Numbered from the stretch's first letter, positions 6,409 through 13,360 are shown. The stretch is 13,794 bases of DNA from Candidatus Woesearchaeota archaeon (GCA_016203425.1 JACQMU010000121.1:1-13794), one strand, 5' to 3'. Numbers and translations are program-made. The notes: generated from the letters alone by a model not told the origin.

Positions 6409-7578
6409 ATGAACATATTACAACCTATTCTCTCATTAATAATACTACTTGCAATTACGCACTGTGTTAAACAAATTGCACAAAAACTCACAATCCCAAC
6501 ACCACTTATCGCACTAATTACAGGTTTCTTACTTACGGAAGTTTACAGAATAATGCCAATTCAGCTTCCAAGTGACTTTTTTTCAACACTTGTTCTAATA
6601 CTATTCATCCTGCTCGTCTTTGAAAGTACAGCAAGACTCAAGCTGTCAGCAACAGACACAACAGCAGCACACTCGCTGGCATTCATTGTTTTATTTGCAA
6701 GCTTAATTTTTGTCGGGCTATCTCTCACGGCAAAGCCATTCCTAAACATAACACCAATATCAAGCGTCATCCTCGCAGCAGCACTGCTTGGAGTCTCAGC
6801 AGAACTCCTGCCAAACATAAAAACCCTGCCACACAGCGAAGCACTAATCAGGCTCGAGGCATTCTGGACAACACCAATATCGCTGATAGTTCCAATAGTT
6901 ATTGCCATGCTCATACCCCCAGTAACAACAATCTTTGTATCAGACACCATCAACTTTTTCCTCTTCACGACAATAAAATTCATTGCCAGCATTGCAACAG
7001 GAGTCTTTGTAGGCATACTCTTTGCAAAACTCCTCACGCACACAAAAACAGCATTTGTGCCACCACTTATCATAGCAACAGCATTTATTGCATTTGCCCT
7101 TGGCACACTCTGGGGACACGGCATCCTTGCAACAGCAGCATTCGGGCTATTTTTCACGAACGCATTTGCAACAACACACAAGCCATTTGTGCAACTCAAC
7201 CACAAACTAACAAATTATGCAGGCATCCTTGCAGTCATCCTCCTCGGAAGCACAGCACGCTTGCAGTTAACACCAAATTTCATTACACTATCAGCAGCAC
7301 TCTTTTCAAGTTACATCGTGATAAGATATGTAGCGATACGAATAAGCCACAAAAAACACGCATTCTCAAAAACAGAAAACAAGCTCATGACATTTTATGC
7401 GCCAGCAAGCGAAGCACAATGTGCACTATTTTTGTTTTTAGCAACATTCCCACCAACAAGCATACCACTTGCAGAACTTAAGCCAATCATAAGCATAGGA
7501 ATAATGTTTGTGCTCTACTCAAACATACTTGCATTCGCAATCATACAAGCACCACAAATATTAAAAGTAAGGAAATAA
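6409..7578 (+). CDS. CPA-type cation/proton antiporter-like membrane protein
   Basis: An integral membrane protein of 389 aa with about 11-12 hydrophobic segments from residue 4 to 380, layered like the Na+/H+ exchanger (CPA1/CPA2) fold. FESTARLKL near 71-79 resembles the family FExGL motif, and SAELLPNIK near 130-138 sits where ATDPVAV is expected. LIRLEAFWTTPIS (147-158) sits where ESLLNDA is expected, and HGILATAAFGLFFTNAFA (237-254) resembles a later family helix. The ND ion-binding pair appears to be Thr-Thr here and the TDP Asp appears as Glu132, so ion specificity or even transport is uncertain. Start is the ATG at 6409, preceded by a purine-rich AAAAAAGGGGAAAATC. It is divergent from the HAD operon and monocistronic. 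A Kef-like channel or sensor is an alternative. Confidence 0.78.
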   Translation: MNILQPILSLIILLAITHCVKQIAQKLTIPTPLIALITGFLLTEVYRIMPIQLPSDFFSTLVLILFILLVFESTARLKLSATDTTAAHSLAFIVLFASLIFVGLSLTAKPFLNITPISSVILAAALLGVSAELLPNIKTLPHSEALIRLEAFWTTPISLIVPIVIAMLIPPVTTIFVSDTINFFLFTTIKFIASIATGVFVGILFAKLLTHTKTAFVPPLIIATAFIAFALGTLWGHGILATAAFGLFFTNAFATTHKPFVQLNHKLTNYAGILAVILLGSTARLQLTPNFITLSAALFSSYIVIRYVAIRISHKKHAFSKTENKLMTFYAPASEAQCALFLFLATFPPTSIPLAELKPIISIGIMFVLYSNILAFAIIQAPQILKVRK

Positions 7579-7609
7579 GTTAAATAAAATTAACAAGCAT
7601 ACATTTCAT

Positions 7610-7782
7610 GCGCCGACAAGGGCGGTGCGACGCGTTGCTTCGCAACGCTATTCGGCATCCCGAAGGGAGCAACCCCTGCCTCATCGCACGCCACGTCGGC
7701 GCCGACGAGCCGAGGGTTGGCTCCTACGGAGTGGCGAGTAGGTCATGAAGCAGTCATGACCGTAGGCGCCATTGTGGTGGCG
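7610..7782. repeat. GC-rich palindromic intergenic element, nested and overlapping hairpins
   Basis: About 66% GC by hand count over 7611-7790, against AT-rich flanks; noncoding. Stems seen: GCGCCGAC 7610-7617 with GTCGGCGC 7695-7702; GTGCGA 7625-7630 with TCGCAC 7684-7689; GCGTTGC/GCAACGC 7632-7648; TTCGG/CCGAA 7651-7664; GGAGCAACCC 7666-7675 with 7714-7724 (one bulge). Further right: a perfect 12-base palindrome GTCGGCGCCGAC 7695-7706; GAGCC/GGCTC 7707-7723; GGTCATGA/TCATGACC 7741-7761; CCTACGG/CCGTAGG 7723-7766; CGCCA/TGGCG 7767-7782. Several stems are mutually exclusive or overlap by two bases, as in the element at 1802-1951. It lies just upstream of the PIN-gene promoter. Function unknown. 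Confidence 0.7.
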
Positions 7783-7798
7783 TGCGGCACTAAAATTG

Positions 7799-7807
7799 TT
7801 TACTTAA
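7799..7807 (+). promoter_or_regulatory. Probable TATA box of the PIN gene
   Basis: TTTACTTAA is centred 31 bases before the ATG at 7834 and directly follows the GC-rich palindromic element. This predicts a leader of only a few bases. The C makes it a weaker match than the other boxes. Confidence 0.4.
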
Positions 7808-7833
7808 CAAAATCAAATAATCTTAATTGCACT

Positions 7834-8226
7834 ATGAAAACAACAATCCTGTTAGACACGAGCTTTCTCATAGCATGCGCAGAATTCAAAATAGATTATT
7901 TGTCAGAATTTGAAAGAATATTCACAACACAATATGTTGTTTCAGCACCAGACATTGTTATCAAAGAACTAAAAACATTATGTGCAAAAGGAACAGCACG
8001 ACAAAAACAAGCATCAAAACTTGCACAAACAATACTTGAAAGAAAAAACATCAATGTTACAAAAACAACTGAAGCAAAAACAGCAGACCAAGCAATACTT
8101 TCAATAGCAAACAAAGATACTGTTGTTGCAACCATTGATGCAGAACTCAAACAAATGCTAAAAAAGAAAAGAATCCCGTTAATTGTCGTGCGGCAAAAAA
8201 AATATCTCATAATTGTGCAACCATGA
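7834..8226 (+). CDS. PIN-domain protein, Fcf1/VapC-like nuclease
   Basis: A 130-aa protein that is essentially one PIN domain, a Mg/Mn-dependent RNA nuclease fold. The four acidic positions are visible: Asp8 in LLDTSF, Glu45 in IVIKEL, Asp85 in TADQAIL and Asp102 in ATIDAELK. The C-terminal IPLIVVRQKKYLIIV strand is typical of the archaeal Fcf1-type group (COG1412, related to the eukaryotic small-subunit rRNA processing factor Utp24/Fcf1). Genes of this type commonly lie beside rpo7-spt4 and eIF2-gamma in archaea, and here it lies upstream of rpo7, separated by the large metallopeptidase-like gene. No antitoxin is adjacent, which argues for a housekeeping role rather than a VapC toxin. The ATG at 7834 is chosen over upstream in-frame starts because those fall inside the palindromic element and before the TATA box. 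Confidence 0.85.
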   Translation: MKTTILLDTSFLIACAEFKIDYLSEFERIFTTQYVVSAPDIVIKELKTLCAKGTARQKQASKLAQTILERKNINVTKTTEAKTADQAILSIANKDTVVATIDAELKQMLKKKRIPLIVVRQKKYLIIVQP

Positions 8227-8273
8227 CAAAATTCTGCAGTGTTATTCCAATCAGACATAAAAACGTGCAAAAA

Positions 8274-8281
8274 TTTATATA
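8274..8281 (+). promoter_or_regulatory. TATA box of the metallopeptidase-like gene
   Basis: TTTATATA is centred about 31 bases before the ATG at 8309, so the leader would be about 5 bases. The out-of-frame ATG at 8302 falls before or at the predicted transcription start. Confidence 0.65.
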
Positions 8282-8308
8282 GCAGACAAAGGTTTTATCC
8301 TATGCGCA

Positions 8309-11218
8309 ATGAGGCTTTTGCACAAACTCCGCGAAAAAACACTTCAAGGAATTTTAGCCGGAGCTATTCTCGCAGGCTCTGCATCAATGTTTCCTGCAAT
8401 ACAACAACAAGCAAGAGCACAAGAAACAGTACAGTCTTCACGAGCACACTATCTACAAGGCATAGACGTGCCTGACGACCCAGTCAAAAAATTATTTGAA
8501 AAAGAAAGAGTTTACAACTCAATAAAAGGCACATATTCACGACAACGGCCACCAATAATTAATGAATCAATACAAATAAAGCAAACAATACTCGGAAAAA
8601 ATGTTACATTAACCTTTGTTAATTATGTCAACAAAGGAGACCATGTTGTGCACTACACTTCAAACGGCATGCAACGGCTAACGTACCCAGAATTTCAGGC
8701 AGTCGTGCAAGACCATGCAGCATACATTGAAGAATCTGCCCTCACTCTTGAAAAACGATTCAAAGAACCATCAAAACGCATACTTGAAACAGTTGAAGCC
8801 AACCTTCGCAAAGCAAAAAAACTGCCAGCTGACAAAAAATTAGAAGACATACTAAATGAACAAATAACAGGATATGACGGCATCACAGTCAGAGACGCAC
8901 TTCTTGTGCCGCCGCCAGCACTTACTGCAAAAGACTTCCTCCCACAACAATACTATTTCGGCGTGCTTCCAACAGGCCAAAGAGGAGGCTCAATTCTCGG
9001 CGTAACCTACCTAAATGTAGGCGTTGTCGGCATTGACCCAAAAGCACGCATACTTGACTACATAAACGGCAAACCAACAATCCTAATGCACGAAATGATG
9101 CACGCCAATGAAAAATTACAAGGCATGCCACTCGTATTCTATTTCGATGCAGAACTATACGCAGATTTAGCAGAAATATCAAACATGGACTATCTTGAAA
9201 TTACATCCCACCCGTATCTTGACGTGCCACGGCAATTAAGCGACACACTATTTAGCTTTAATTCAGACCTCGCATTTGAAAACGTGCGCGATTTTGCAAT
9301 CATGCCAGGCACAAGCTTCGAGGAAAGCGCAGGCTACAAAAAACTAAGAAAAACAATGCACGTAGTCAATGATATCGCAAAAAAATTCCAAACAAAGTCA
9401 CTCGAAGAATTCTTCCCAGAATTTTATGCAAGCCCGCATTACTGGATAACAGTAAACGAATTTCACCGCGACGGCACAGCAGCATTCAAAATATTCTTTT
9501 ACGCAAACTATGAACCAACATCACTGGGCGGACCTGAAGCAACACGAAAATTCATGGAAGAAAACAAAGAAGTCATAAAAGAAACATCAGAACAAGTCCT
9601 CAAAGAATTAAGAAACAGAAACACACGGCAACAAACGTACGGCGTTGACCAATTATTCCCACTGCTAACTTTTGGGCAAGAACCATCACGACAACAAAAC
9701 ATCATTATTGGAGGATTAGGCATTCCAGTCACATACGATTCACTTTTAGAACAACGCCTCAAAGAAAAAAACTTCAGCCCAGAACAAGCGCGCGTCGGCG
9801 TCGTCATGGGCGAACGAGCACTCTTTCTAAAAGAAATTAAAGACGTTAACGAAGACCAAGGCACAGCAACCTACCGCTACAAGTTCAACTACAGTGGAAT
9901 AACCATTGCAGACATGCTCGACACATTTAACGGAATGCTCAACGACATGGATGATGCCCTCTCACGCAAAAATGAACTGCGCTGGGAAAAATATCTTGAC
10001 CATTTCAAGCTCCGAGACGTACTTGAGAAAAAAAGAATTGCAGTCACTTACATCCGCGACACACTCGCACACAGACAATTATACAATGAATTCAGAGACC
10101 TAATGGGACTAAGGCCAAAACAAATCACAAAAGACTTTCACAAAATTCAAACTGATGAGACATATTCACTCGCAGCACTTTTGCCAGACAGCGCAAAAGA
10201 ACTTGTTTTCGACGCAAAATACGTACAAGACGCGCGACGCGCAGGCAAGATAGCTGACGAACGCAACATCGTCGAAAGCATAACACAAGACATAGCATTT
10301 TACGAAAGAATTCCAAACCCAGACTATCCAATGAAAGACCCAAACAAAGAATACATCTTCAAAAAACGAGATCGCCGCATAAAAATAATAAGCTATAATC
10401 TCGATGACAACACTGAAAAAAACCCAACATACATAGAAGTATACCGCCTCAGAACAGACGGCACACGAGAAACACTCCCCGCAATTAAAATATTCAAGTC
10501 AGCAACATCCTCAACATTAGACGTACTGGTGGCAGACAAAGACAAAGAAGATGACAAAAAAGGATTCGGCAAACCAGACTTTGTCAGCGGAATTTCAGGC
10601 ATCACAATAGGAAGCGACCTGCAACGCCACCACCAAAACGTTATCGAATACATCTTTCAAGAAAACGACGTACCACCACTGCCAACCATCAAGACAACAA
10701 CAGAAGCCCACATCATTGAAACAGGAAAATACCCATTTGCCCAACACGAAATAAAAGCAGAAGGATGGCAGAATGAAGTGCCAGACCACAAACAAAGCGA
10801 GTTCAACAATAATTATCGCGTCCACATTAAGCTCGAGGATGCTCAAAACGATGAAGAAGAACAAAACGAACAACATTACAAGAAAAAACCACGAAAAATA
10901 GAATGGATTGCAAAAGCTTATCGCGGCGTTGACGGGCGCATTGTCGCATTCTACAAACCATCAGATTCAATCAAAGACCATGCCGTCACTGACATCAAAG
11001 GAACAGCAACAGAACTTGAACTACACGAGCTTGGCAAGCCAATAGAAAAATATTCATTAGAATACTTAGTCAAAGAAAAACCATTCAGAATAGATTTTGA
11101 TTACTCATCAGAAAAAAGATGGTCAATAATAGATAAAGACAATGATGGCACAATATACGAAGCAAAACAAGAAATAAGAAAGCCAGACGACCTCAAACTG
11201 CCACAACTACCGCGCTAA
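8309..11218 (+). CDS. Predicted secreted zinc metallopeptidase-like protein, 969 aa
   Basis: The N-terminus is a clear Sec signal peptide: basic HKLREK, a hydrophobic core at residues 12-30, and probable cleavage after ARA at residue 37. The mature protein is soluble; I see no membrane anchor at the C-terminus. The key motif is ILMHEMMHANEKL, an HExxH zinc site (H261, E262, H265; codons 9089-9103), followed 16 residues later by ELYAD (E282, D286). This HExxH...ExxxD layout is that of gluzincin peptidases such as the thermolysin clan. Residues 300-700 are mixed helical and 700-969 more beta-rich. DKDNDGTIYE (942-951) is a DxDxDG calcium-loop-like motif. I recognise no family for the whole chain. 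It has its own TATA box, nearly leaderless, and sits between the PIN and rpo7 genes, where archaea do not usually have it. Codon use matches the neighbouring plus-strand genes. Confidence 0.82.
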   Translation: MRLLHKLREKTLQGILAGAILAGSASMFPAIQQQARAQETVQSSRAHYLQGIDVPDDPVKKLFEKERVYNSIKGTYSRQRPPIINESIQIKQTILGKNVTLTFVNYVNKGDHVVHYTSNGMQRLTYPEFQAVVQDHAAYIEESALTLEKRFKEPSKRILETVEANLRKAKKLPADKKLEDILNEQITGYDGITVRDALLVPPPALTAKDFLPQQYYFGVLPTGQRGGSILGVTYLNVGVVGIDPKARILDYINGKPTILMHEMMHANEKLQGMPLVFYFDAELYADLAEISNMDYLEITSHPYLDVPRQLSDTLFSFNSDLAFENVRDFAIMPGTSFEESAGYKKLRKTMHVVNDIAKKFQTKSLEEFFPEFYASPHYWITVNEFHRDGTAAFKIFFYANYEPTSLGGPEATRKFMEENKEVIKETSEQVLKELRNRNTRQQTYGVDQLFPLLTFGQEPSRQQNIIIGGLGIPVTYDSLLEQRLKEKNFSPEQARVGVVMGERALFLKEIKDVNEDQGTATYRYKFNYSGITIADMLDTFNGMLNDMDDALSRKNELRWEKYLDHFKLRDVLEKKRIAVTYIRDTLAHRQLYNEFRDLMGLRPKQITKDFHKIQTDETYSLAALLPDSAKELVFDAKYVQDARRAGKIADERNIVESITQDIAFYERIPNPDYPMKDPNKEYIFKKRDRRIKIISYNLDDNTEKNPTYIEVYRLRTDGTRETLPAIKIFKSATSSTLDVLVADKDKEDDKKGFGKPDFVSGISGITIGSDLQRHHQNVIEYIFQENDVPPLPTIKTTTEAHIIETGKYPFAQHEIKAEGWQNEVPDHKQSEFNNNYRVHIKLEDAQNDEEEQNEQHYKKKPRKIEWIAKAYRGVDGRIVAFYKPSDSIKDHAVTDIKGTATELELHELGKPIEKYSLEYLVKEKPFRIDFDYSSEKRWSIIDKDNDGTIYEAKQEIRKPDDLKLPQLPR

Positions 11219-11227
11219 ATAGTTAGC

Positions 11228-11235
11228 TTTATAAA
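11228..11235 (+). promoter_or_regulatory. TATA box of the rpo7 operon
   Basis: TTTATAAA is centred 29-30 bases before the rpo7 ATG. Predicted transcription start is about 11258, so the five-gene message begins with a leader of about three bases. Confidence 0.7.
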
Positions 11236-11260
11236 CACCATTCATCAACAAGCCAATAAT

Positions 11261-11875
11261 ATGTTCTACAAAATACAAGTTGAAGACCACATACGAGTTG
11301 CGCCCAAATATTTCGGACTAGACCTCAACGAAGCACTCTTAAAAAGCATCAAGCTAAAATACGACGGCATGATAGACACAGAATTAGGAGTGGTTGTAGA
11401 CGTCATAAATGTAGTCAATGTCGGTGAGGGGAACGTCATATTCGGCGACGGAGCAAGCTATTACACAACAACATTTGAATTACTCGCATTCAAGCCAGAA
11501 CAACAAGAAGTAGTCAGCGGAAAAATAAAAGATATAGCAGACTTCGGCGCATTCATTACATTAGGGCCAATAGACGGCATGATACACATCTCACAAACAA
11601 TAGACGACTTTGTCAGCTTTGCAAAAGACAAAGTCCTAACTGGCAGAGACTCAAAAAAAACACTAAAAGTGGGAGACATCTGCAGAGCACGCATCATTGC
11701 AGTCTCGTTCAAAGACGTCACAAACCCAAAAATAGGGCTAACAATGCGACAACCAGGACTGGGCAAGCTTGAATGGATAGAACAAGAAAAAGAAGCAGAA
11801 CAAAAAATAACAGCAACAACCGAAGAGAAAAAGACCAAAGAAGAAAAGAAAATAACAAAAGACAAGAAAAAATGA
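11261..11875 (+). CDS. rpo7: DNA-directed RNA polymerase subunit Rpo7 (RpoE')
   Basis: Forms with Rpo4 the stalk of archaeal RNA polymerase, which helps open promoters and binds emerging RNA; homologous to eukaryotic Rpb7. The N-terminal tip domain is MFYKIQVEDHIRVAPKYF with the YDGMIDTELG segment. An S1 RNA-binding domain follows from about residue 82 (GKIKDIADFGAFITLGPIDGMIHIS), ending with the characteristic LTMRQPGLGKLEWI. At 204 aa it is slightly longer than the usual 180-190 because of a Lys/Glu-rich tail (about 178-204). It leads the operon: its stop overlaps the spt4 start (ATGA, 11872-11875). The TATA box just upstream gives an almost leaderless message, so initiation must occur without a Shine-Dalgarno. 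Confidence 0.96.
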   Translation: MFYKIQVEDHIRVAPKYFGLDLNEALLKSIKLKYDGMIDTELGVVVDVINVVNVGEGNVIFGDGASYYTTTFELLAFKPEQQEVVSGKIKDIADFGAFITLGPIDGMIHISQTIDDFVSFAKDKVLTGRDSKKTLKVGDICRARIIAVSFKDVTNPKIGLTMRQPGLGKLEWIEQEKEAEQKITATTEEKKTKEEKKITKDKKK

Positions 11876-12060
11876 GCAAGAAAAAAGCCTGCAAAACGTG
11901 CAAAATGTTCGTAGAAGAAAACGAGTGCCCCACCTGTAAAACAACACAATTCGCAACAAACTGGAAAGGAAGGCTGACAATCATAGACGCAAAAAAGTCA
12001 GGCATAGCAAAAAAAATAGGCGTAGACAAATCAGCAGAATACGCAATCAAAGTGACTTGA
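11872..12060 (+). CDS. spt4: Transcription elongation factor Spt4 (RpoE'')
   Basis: Spt4 pairs with Spt5 and clamps RNA polymerase for processive elongation. This 62-aa protein has the four zinc-binding cysteines as CKTC and CPTC (C7, C10, C19, C22), then the beta-strand core TTQFATNWKGRLTIID, which binds the Spt5 NGN domain. The length is normal for archaeal Spt4. The ATG at 11872 overlaps the rpo7 stop by four bases, indicating translational coupling. The stop is one base before the rps24e start. No spt5 is in the window, as expected, since it usually lies elsewhere with secE. Confidence 0.95.
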   Translation: MSKKKACKTCKMFVEENECPTCKTTQFATNWKGRLTIIDAKKSGIAKKIGVDKSAEYAIKVT

Positions 12061-12061
12061 G

Positions 12062-12352
12062 ATGGACATAACAATAACAACAAAAACAGAAAACCCACTT
12101 TTGAAAAGAACTGAATTCTTGGGAACAATAAGCTTTACAGGCGCAACACCAGCATACCCACAAATAAAACAAGAATTAGCAAAAACACTAAAAGTTGGAG
12201 AAGACGTTATTGCACTCAAACAAGTTCTAACATCATTTGGAAAACAAGAAGCAACATTTACAGCATATGTTTACGAGACTGCAGAACAACTAAAGAACGT
12301 TGAACCAAAAATAAAAGCGAAAAAAGAAAAGAAAGTTGAGGAGAAGAAGTAA
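12062..12352 (+). CDS. rps24e: Small ribosomal subunit protein eS24 (S24e)
   Basis: A 96-aa protein matching S24e: the N-terminal beta strands MDITITTKTENPLLKRTEF are followed by the segment after TPAYPQIKQELAKTLKV and by TSFGKQEATFTAYVYET. A Lys-rich tail (about 80-96) is the usual rRNA-contacting extension. The protein is a structural part of the 30S subunit found in archaea and eukaryotes. The start follows the spt4 stop after one base, so translation is probably coupled. The next gene begins 13 bases after its stop. Confidence 0.95.
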   Translation: MDITITTKTENPLLKRTEFLGTISFTGATPAYPQIKQELAKTLKVGEDVIALKQVLTSFGKQEATFTAYVYETAEQLKNVEPKIKAKKEKKVEEKK

Positions 12353-12365
12353 AAGAGTGATATTC

Positions 12366-12731
12366 ATGGACATTGATTTACAAACAATAATCTCACAACT
12401 TCGCAGCATACAACCACAACAATTCCGTGCAGTTCAAGAACGAAAAGTAATTCCTTCAGACCAAAACGTACTGCCGCAAGACAGAGTTGTTTATCTGCGA
12501 GAGGTTTATTCTACACAATTGCAGAACAATCTCACTGCCAAACTTGAAAAAAAAGTCGACAAAACACAACAACCCACTCAAGAAACATACAGACTCGAAG
12601 TCTGGCAATCAACAACATACATTGCGACATATGACGGCGACAAAATTATTGACCTTTGGAACACCATCGACAAAAAAGTACGCATGTACGAAAATGAAAG
12701 ATTTTATGTCGAACACGGGGGCGGAGACTAA
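12366..12731 (+). CDS. Hypothetical 121-aa protein between S24e and S27ae genes
   Basis: I do not recognise it. The protein is soluble, without cysteines, signal or membrane segment. It has a helical N-terminus (IDLQTIISQLRSIQPQQF), a middle QDRVVYLREVYSTQLQNNL, and a C-terminal part that looks like a small beta-alpha fold (TYRLEVWQSTTYIATYDGD, then IIDLWNTIDKKVRMYENERF). It ends in EHGGGD. I chose the ATG at 12366 over an in-frame upstream AUG at 12336 because the latter lies within rps24e, and 12366 is preceded by a GAGTGAT purine box. Lying 13 bases after S24e and 3 bases before S27ae, it must be co-transcribed with ribosomal and transcription genes, which suggests a role in ribosome or RNA-polymerase function. 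That role is inference from location only. Confidence 0.82.
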   Translation: MDIDLQTIISQLRSIQPQQFRAVQERKVIPSDQNVLPQDRVVYLREVYSTQLQNNLTAKLEKKVDKTQQPTQETYRLEVWQSTTYIATYDGDKIIDLWNTIDKKVRMYENERFYVEHGGGD

Positions 12732-12734
12732 ACC

Positions 12735-12914
12735 ATGGCAGACAAAAAAAGCGCAAAAAAAGGAATTTGGAATTTGTACGAAAAAAAAGGAAATGATGTA
12801 AGCTGCAAAAACAAAAGCTGCCCAAAATGCGGACAAGGACACTTCATGGCACACCATTCAAACAGATGGGTCTGTGGTGGATGCAAATATGTTGAGTATG
12901 TGAAAGGCGCATAA
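12735..12914 (+). CDS. rps27ae: Small ribosomal subunit protein eS31 (S27ae)
   Basis: A 59-aa zinc-ribbon protein of the 30S subunit, related to the part fused to ubiquitin in eukaryotes; archaeal versions lack ubiquitin, as here. It reads MADKKSAKKGIWNLYEKKG at the start and carries the zinc cysteines as CPKC (C29, C32) and CGGC (C47, C50). The characteristic GHFMAHHSNRWVCGGCKY lies between and after them. The length is normal. It starts three bases after the previous stop and is the last gene of the rpo7 operon, ending seven bases from the convergent hicA stop. Confidence 0.95.
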   Translation: MADKKSAKKGIWNLYEKKGNDVSCKNKSCPKCGQGHFMAHHSNRWVCGGCKYVEYVKGA

Positions 12915-12921
12915 GTTTTCA

Positions 12922-13146
12922 TCAAACAAGTTTCAGAAATTCATCCCTGCTTAATCCTGCTTCTCTTATTATTGCTCGCAAAGTTCCTTTTGAAAGTTCT
13001 TTATGATTAGGAACTGTTAATCTTCTATGCGGTTCTTGTTTTTGCCTCAAAATAATATGACTGCCGGTTTGATGATCTATTTCGTACCCTAATTTTGATA
13101 GTGCTTTTACGGTATCTTTTCCAGAAATAATTGGTAGTTTAGGCAC
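12922..13146 (-). CDS. hicA: HicA-type mRNA interferase toxin, GTG start
   Basis: HicA is a small double-stranded-RNA-binding-fold ribonuclease that cleaves mRNA and is held inactive by HicB. The 74-aa chain begins PKLPIISGKDTVKALSKLGY and carries the catalytic-type His30 in TGSHIILRQ. The family ending is LTVPNHKELSKGTLRAIIREAGLSRDEFLKLV, complete and intact. I take the GTG at 13144-13146 as start because it gives the standard family N-terminus and overlaps the hicB end by eight bases. A longer reading from 13191 would add 15 residues that are out-of-frame hicB. Order is hicB then hicA. It converges on rps27ae with only seven bases between stops. Confidence 0.92.
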   Translation of the reverse strand: MPKLPIISGKDTVKALSKLGYEIDHQTGSHIILRQKQEPHRRLTVPNHKELSKGTLRAIIREAGLSRDEFLKLV

Positions 13147-13360
13147 AAACTTCAACCACTGCTTCTTGTATCGAAGGCGGAATAGGTTCATTATGTTTCT
13201 TCAAACTTGCCACATAACCCTGAATTGCATCTTTTATATTTCTAATCGCTTCTTCATGGGTTGTTCCTTGAGAAATACAACCAGGCAATGTTGGACATTC
13301 TGCCACAAACAGTCCATCTTCATCTTGTTCTATTACAATTCTGAATTTGATATGTTCCAT
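13139..13360 (-). CDS. hicB: HicB-type antitoxin, short form
   Basis: Neutralises HicA. The 73-aa protein has the partly degraded RNase-H-like HicB fold: KFRIVIEQDEDGLFVAECPTLPGC, then the SQGTTHEEAIRNIKDAIQGYV helix, and a short KKHNEPIPPS tail. It ends without the C-terminal ribbon-helix-helix or HTH domain of longer HicB proteins, so self-repression by direct DNA binding is not obvious. The start ATG (13358-13360) is about 27 bases from a TATA box centre, implying a leaderless transcript. Codon choice (AGA, GGA, mixed third bases) departs from the T-ending pattern of the other minus-strand genes, which suggests recent gain. Confidence 0.92.
   Translation of the reverse strand: MEHIKFRIVIEQDEDGLFVAECPTLPGCISQGTTHEEAIRNIKDAIQGYVASLKKHNEPIPPSIQEAVVEVCA

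Noticed and set aside
7717-7833. Longer N-terminus for the PIN protein
   Set aside because: It runs through the GC-rich palindromes, and the PIN fold begins right at the ATG at 7834.
7834-8226. PIN protein as the toxin of a VapBC pair
   Set aside because: No antitoxin-sized gene lies beside it and the sequence style and neighbourhood fit the Fcf1-type housekeeping group.
10393-10876. Minus-strand frames opposite the metallopeptidase, some hydrophobic
   Set aside because: They are antisense translations of A/C-rich coding DNA, which yield Val, Leu and Cys-rich false frames.
11461-12128. Minus-strand Leu/Phe-rich frames resembling membrane proteins
   Set aside because: They are antisense to the Lys-rich tail of Rpo7 and to Spt4; AAA/GAA codons read backwards give TTT/TTC runs.
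13147-13191. N-terminal extension of HicA
   Set aside because: These codons are the hicB reading region in another frame; the GTG start gives the standard HicA N-terminus.
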